A DNA stretch of 64,000 nucleotides, taken from the NCBI GenBank assembly GCA_022829145.1, contig CM040743.1, positions 47,478,905-47,542,904 on the forward strand. The letters run 5' to 3'. The stretch comes from Albula goreensis. Taxonomy: Eukaryota > Chordata > Actinopteri > Albuliformes > Albulidae. A model generated the notes under the pieces. It did not search any database, had not been told where the DNA came from, and was given only the letters and a program-made list of their open reading frames with translations. The position numbers and the translations under genes were made by a program. How positions within the stretch are numbered: position 1 is the stretch's first letter; each line of letters opens with the position of its first letter. This document shows, piece after piece, positions 62,824 through 64,000 of this stretch.

Positions 62824-64000
62824 ATATTGTAGTTTCCTTTGAATGAATAAGTTTCCAAGTTGTGGTCTTAAAAACAAGTTGCACCATCCATTTATAACCA
62901 ATCATTGATTTAAAAAACAGCAGACCCTGCAGGGCTCTCCTACCATTTTTCGTCAATGGCACAGAAACTTTTAAAAGAGACCTTTACTGTGTTATGCATG
63001 TGGTGCAAAAACCTCAGGTGTCCCCCAGGGCTCACTGTTGGGCTCCATCTTTTTTTCCCATGAACAGGAGGTCTTGTCACTGCAAGGGTTTCTTTACTCT
63101 GGTAAAAATTACTCCATTGTATGTGGCTACCATAAGATTGACATCAGTAATTTGGATTTACTGGAGCGTTTACTCTACTGTGGAAAGGTTTCAGCAGACG
63201 CTTGAAGGAAGGATCAGTTTGATGAGAGGGGTGAGCACAGGAAGCTGTGATAGTGACAGTGCTTTTGATGAGAGACTACATTTGCACTACACTGCTAAGG
63301 GTGGGGGTGGGCAGCGGCTAACCTGTGCAAATCTATCATACCAAATCCAAAGTAGTTAAACTCTTGGTGTTGTAGGAAAACTTGTATTGGTGTAATTTCA
63401 TATTCATTTAATATTCATAATGTGAGCATGGCTTTTTTATGTTGATGTTGACAGTTTTTTTGGGTGAATCCCACATGTCCACCCAGATTGGTTGATTTTG
63501 ACACCCACAGTGTTACTTTTAAAAATTTTAGCCCATTTTTTTACATGGGTCCTAATTTTCAGCTCACTGCTTCTAATATCCTTGCTATGCTACCCGCGCT
63601 GAAGTATTTCCCACAGTTCGCTGGGTCCCACTCACAGGTCTCTACAAGCATTTCTCAGCTTGCCTCCAAGACATCTCGAGCTGAATGGCAAAGCGCTAAC
63701 CTATTGCTCAGCCCATGACTAAAATGATGTATATTTGTGGTGCAAAATTTAGTCCTGGGGCACAACGCATATGCTGGTTTTCTTAACAACCACAATAGTG
63801 GGGCCTGGAATTGCAACAAGCTGGCAAATGTATCAAATTAGACTCCTTCAAAGTCCATTGATGGACGATTTACCATTTTAAGGGCAGGTTATGTCAGAAA
63901 TAGTTTAGCATGCTGCAAGATATAAACAGTCCATAAGTACATCCAAGCAATTTTGAACGAGTCAGATCAATGAATCCTGTCATTTTCGAAATATCGCGCT
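62824..64000. other. Flank, no gene seen
   Basis: Unique AT-rich sequence. Around 63750-63830, TTAGTCCTGGGGCACAACGC and TATGCTGGTTTTC resemble the dispersed hAT-like/37-bp-family core. The frames at 62994-63359 and 63464-63718 have no recognisable domain. Confidence 0.5.

Overview
The window is vertebrate, almost certainly teleost, nuclear DNA. It has long introns with canonical GT-AG splice sites, long (CA)n microsatellites, a Tc1-type transposon with long inverted repeats, tRNA-derived SINEs of the fish type, and three recognisable single-copy vertebrate genes. I cannot name the species.

Layout: 1-24.6 kb holds no gene I can support. It contains a Tc1-like element with a broken transposase (3163-4789), a 37-bp satellite (6305-7160), a tRNA-type SINE (about 9722-9925), microsatellites and a few candidate regulatory stretches. 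From 24.7 to 31.9 kb lies sdhaf3 (minus strand, two coding exons, 6.6 kb intron), a mitochondrial succinate dehydrogenase assembly factor. About 1.3 kb away and head-to-head is c1galt1 (plus strand, four coding exons, 33276-35833), the Golgi core 1 O-glycan galactosyltransferase. Tail-to-tail with it is col28a1 (minus strand, 37351-56921), collagen XXVIII alpha 1, which I resolve into 36 coding exons: signal peptide, VWA domain, a 531-residue collagenous region, a second VWA domain, a linker and a terminal Kunitz domain. From 57 to 64 kb is the upstream flank of col28a1 and a second 37-bp satellite (61957-62823).

The genes do not form a pathway. SDHAF3 acts in mitochondria, C1GALT1 in the Golgi and COL28A1 in the extracellular matrix. 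The c1galt1-col28a1 pairing matches vertebrate synteny (human 7p21.3), whereas human SDHAF3 sits at 7q21.3 near DLX5/6 and TAC1, so the sdhaf3-c1galt1 junction is a synteny point of interest.

The most striking signals are in col28a1. Fifteen of 17 consecutive collagen exons are one 23-codon module with a Gly-X-Gly imperfection at exactly the same codon; the other two have 24 codons and lack it. One module exon is a base short (68 nt) and frameshifts the gene in this assembly. Its introns carry tandem arrays derived from Pol III genes (a 5S rRNA-like 32-bp minisatellite and a 47-bp array from a SINE tRNA-like head). I found no evidence of a wholly new molecular system; the candidates below are structural and regulatory observations.
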